A DNA stretch of 7,088 bases, taken from Nannocystaceae bacterium (GTDB taxonomy: Bacteria > Myxococcota_A > Polyangia > Nannocystales > Nannocystaceae). The translations under genes and the position numbers were made by a program. Positions 5,786 to 7,088 of this stretch are shown piece by piece (position 1 is the stretch's first letter; every line of letters starts with the position of its first letter). Below the pieces are notes generated by a model. It made no database searches. It was not told where the DNA came from and saw only the letters and a program-made list of their open reading frames with translations. The stretch is from positions 1 through 7,088 of the forward strand of contig JAESSZ010000352.1 of the NCBI GenBank assembly GCA_016763875.1, read 5' to 3'.

Positions 5786-7000
5786 CTAGATCAGGTCGTC
5801 GCAACTCATCGCGCGGATACAACCCACACAGACGGTCGTATTGCCGTGCAACTCGCTGTCCTGCATCGAGCCCTTGTTGAGCCCCACGAAGTCCTTGGGG
5901 TCGCCGGTACCCGATACTGGCCCGCACTGCCCGGAGCGCGCCTGAATGTTGTAGCCCGCGCCCGGCGTGATGGCGTCAGAAGGTGCGTTGACGGAGCCCT
6001 TGCCTTCCCACTTGAACTCGTTGCCGCCCGCGTCATCCAGGATGAGGCCCGGAACGTCGATTGTCGCGACGCACTTGTCGGGCGTGTCGCCAAGGTTCTC
6101 AGCCGTGATCGAAGCCCACAGGTCACCAGGGATATCGACGGTGATGTTGGTCGACGCCGACGTGTCGCTCTCGACTTTAACAACGCCGTAGATGCCGGTC
6201 ATCGCGCACGAGCAGTCCGTCGACCACGCGGCGGGATCACCGTCGGAGTTCTCAAACGTATCGCAAGCTTCGACCTCGTCGGAGGGGTTGGACGTCGTGT
6301 TTGGCGGAGCACCGCACGCAGGCGCAGGCGTCGAGCCGTCAGCCACGATGATGTTGGCCGTACCGCTTTGGAGTTCGACGTCGACGGAGCCGTTGCTGCC
6401 GTTGACGCATACGTTGCCGCGGTTGAGGTAGTCGCCATCCTCATCCGCGTCCTCGGTGATAATAGTGACCGTGCGACGGTAGTCGGCCGGCAATGTCACG
6501 CGAATATCGGCACCCGCACGGCCCAACTGAGTTTGGCCGTCGTAGTAGACGCGAACTCCGCAGCCGGTAGCCCAAGGTAGGGACTTTCCCTCAGCGTCCT
6601 CGCCGCATCTGTCCTCATCGTCCATCGCGGAGGGCTTAGTCGGCTGGGTGACGCTGGTGTTATAGGCCCACAGCGTCATCGCATCGAAGTCGGCTTCGGC
6701 AGCGTCTTGGTTCGTGTTGGTTGTGAGCCGCCGGAACTCAACGAGGATCTTGTCCTGGGGGCCGTCGAAGTTGACGATCACATCGCCGCGGTTGGCGAAG
6801 TTGTCGTTGAACTCGCGGCCACCGATCTTGAGGTCGCTGATCAAGGAACCGTCGGCAACGGTGTGCACGAAGTCCGCGTCGACGACGGTGCGCCAAGAGT
6901 CGCGGAAGGGGCGGCGTTCGGACGTACTGCTGTCGTCGCCAGTGCAAGCGACGAGGGGCATAGCCAAAAGGCCGAGTAGGGTCAGCGTGCTGTTTCGCAT
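5786..7000 (-). CDS. Cys-rich lipoprotein of unknown function with internal duplication
   Basis: This is a 404-aa exported protein. Residues 1-18 are a signal peptide and LVAC gives lipidated Cys19; a short Asp/Ser linker follows. I do not recognise a named family. Residues about 35-115 form an N-terminal region (DLKIGGREFNDNF, then a beta strand ending ILVEFRR). Two later segments share a pattern: 147-182 (GVRVYYD...ADIRVTLPADYRRTVTI) and 271-302 (GVVKV...TNITVDIPGDLWASITAEN), suggesting duplicated beta domains. Alternating strands such as GSVDVELQSGTANIIVADG resemble the repetitive sheets of adhesin-like DUF4097 proteins, a weak analogy only. Twelve Cys follow Cys19 (132, 147, 198, 229, 246, 263, 265, 310, 359, 391, 394, 400), an even number that fits disulfides in an exported protein. 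The start is firm: GGGAG lies 5 nt upstream. It converges on the kinase gene and has its own promoter candidate. Confidence 0.88.
   Translation of the reverse strand: MRNSTLTLLGLLAMPLVACTGDDSSTSERRPFRDSWRTVVDADFVHTVADGSLISDLKIGGREFNDNFANRGDVIVNFDGPQDKILVEFRRLTTNTNQDAAEADFDAMTLWAYNTSVTQPTKPSAMDDEDRCGEDAEGKSLPWATGCGVRVYYDGQTQLGRAGADIRVTLPADYRRTVTIITEDADEDGDYLNRGNVCVNGSNGSVDVELQSGTANIIVADGSTPAPACGAPPNTTSNPSDEVEACDTFENSDGDPAAWSTDCSCAMTGIYGVVKVESDTSASTNITVDIPGDLWASITAENLGDTPDKCVATIDVPGLILDDAGGNEFKWEGKGSVNAPSDAITPGAGYNIQARSGQCGPVSGTGDPKDFVGLNKGSMQDSELHGNTTVCVGCIRAMSCDDLI
5921..6562 (-). repeat. Two related beta-rich segments within the lipoprotein
   Basis: Segment A (residues 147-222, bases 6562-6335) and segment B (about 271-360, bases 6190-5921) align by eye around G-V-x-V ... 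I-x-V-x-[LI]-P-x-D-[YL]-x3-[VI]-T. In each, a Cys-containing strand (NVCVNG in A, DKCVATIDV in B) follows, then GSV and a later short Cys motif (PACG in A, GQCG in B). Identity is low, so this is a probable ancient duplication rather than a recent DNA repeat. Confidence 0.5.
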
Positions 7001-7005
7001 CGGTT

Positions 7006-7010
7006 CTCCC
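7006..7010 (-). promoter_or_regulatory. Ribosome binding site of the Cys-rich lipoprotein
   Basis: GGGAG on the minus strand is 5 nt from the ATG at 7000-6998. It is the best Shine-Dalgarno in the window and fixes the start, in agreement with the signal peptide beginning at that Met. Confidence 0.75.
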
Positions 7011-7025
7011 AGAGCGTTGCGCGCC

Positions 7026-7055
7026 AGGATAAACCCGGCCGCGCGTAGGGTGCAA
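7026..7055 (-). promoter_or_regulatory. Candidate promoter for the Cys-rich lipoprotein
   Basis: On the minus strand, TTGCAC (7055-7050) is followed after 18 nt by TATCCT (7031-7026). The elements match the housekeeping -35 and -10 at three and four of six positions. The predicted start near 7019 leaves a leader of about 19 nt containing the ribosome binding site. Local AT enrichment in an otherwise GC-rich stretch helps the call. Nothing further is recognisable from 7056 to the window end. Confidence 0.4.
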
Positions 7056-7088
7056 TTGTGGCGGGATGGGCGTCCCTAGAGTGAGGGC

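Noticed and set aside
5846..6580. 244-codon plus-strand open frame opposite the Cys-rich lipoprotein
   Set aside because: It is Arg/Val-rich with no start signal. The minus strand has a signal peptide, lipobox and ribosome binding site.

Overview
The window looks like chromosomal DNA of a high-GC Myxococcota bacterium, most likely of the Nannocystales/Plesiocystis type. This is inferred from protein style and is not proven. The markers are a lipoprotein with a long Ser/Thr/Asp/Gly-rich tether, a myxobacterial Cys-rich 'CGDG...CDDGN...DGC...C' repeat and an RCC1-type propeller, plus a Ser/Thr kinase fused through one membrane helix to a long TPR array. No mobile element, tRNA, rRNA or CRISPR array was seen.

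Layout. (1) Bases 1-897, minus strand: a two-gene operon with an ECF-type sigma factor (preferred start 897) followed, with an ATGA overlap, by a truncated single-pass membrane protein that has the architecture of an anti-sigma factor but lacks zinc-finger Cys/His residues. (2) Bases 898-995: a compact divergent control region with a minus-strand promoter candidate and a perfect 16-bp inverted repeat. (3) Bases 996-2639, plus strand: a lipoprotein carrying one myxobacterial disulfide repeat and seven RCC1-like blades, each with a Cys pair exactly ten positions apart. (4) Bases 2717-5716, plus strand, 77 bp downstream and possibly co-transcribed: a 999-aa transmembrane Ser/Thr kinase with an extracytoplasmic four-Cys region and a TPR array of strict 42-residue period. 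(5) Bases 5717-5785: a short convergent gap with a hairpin. (6) Bases 5786-7000, minus strand: a Cys-rich lipoprotein of unknown function containing what looks like an internal domain duplication, with a good ribosome binding site and a plausible promoter.

How they may work together. Every complete gene is either a regulator or an exported surface protein. One reading is an envelope-signalling locus. In it the propeller lipoprotein and the periplasmic TPR region of the kinase would sense or assemble protein partners, the kinase would pass the signal to the cytoplasm, and the divergent sigma/anti-sigma-like pair would provide transcriptional output. The sequence supports the individual protein architectures well. 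The functional link is only inferred from proximity, and the convergent lipoprotein may be unrelated.
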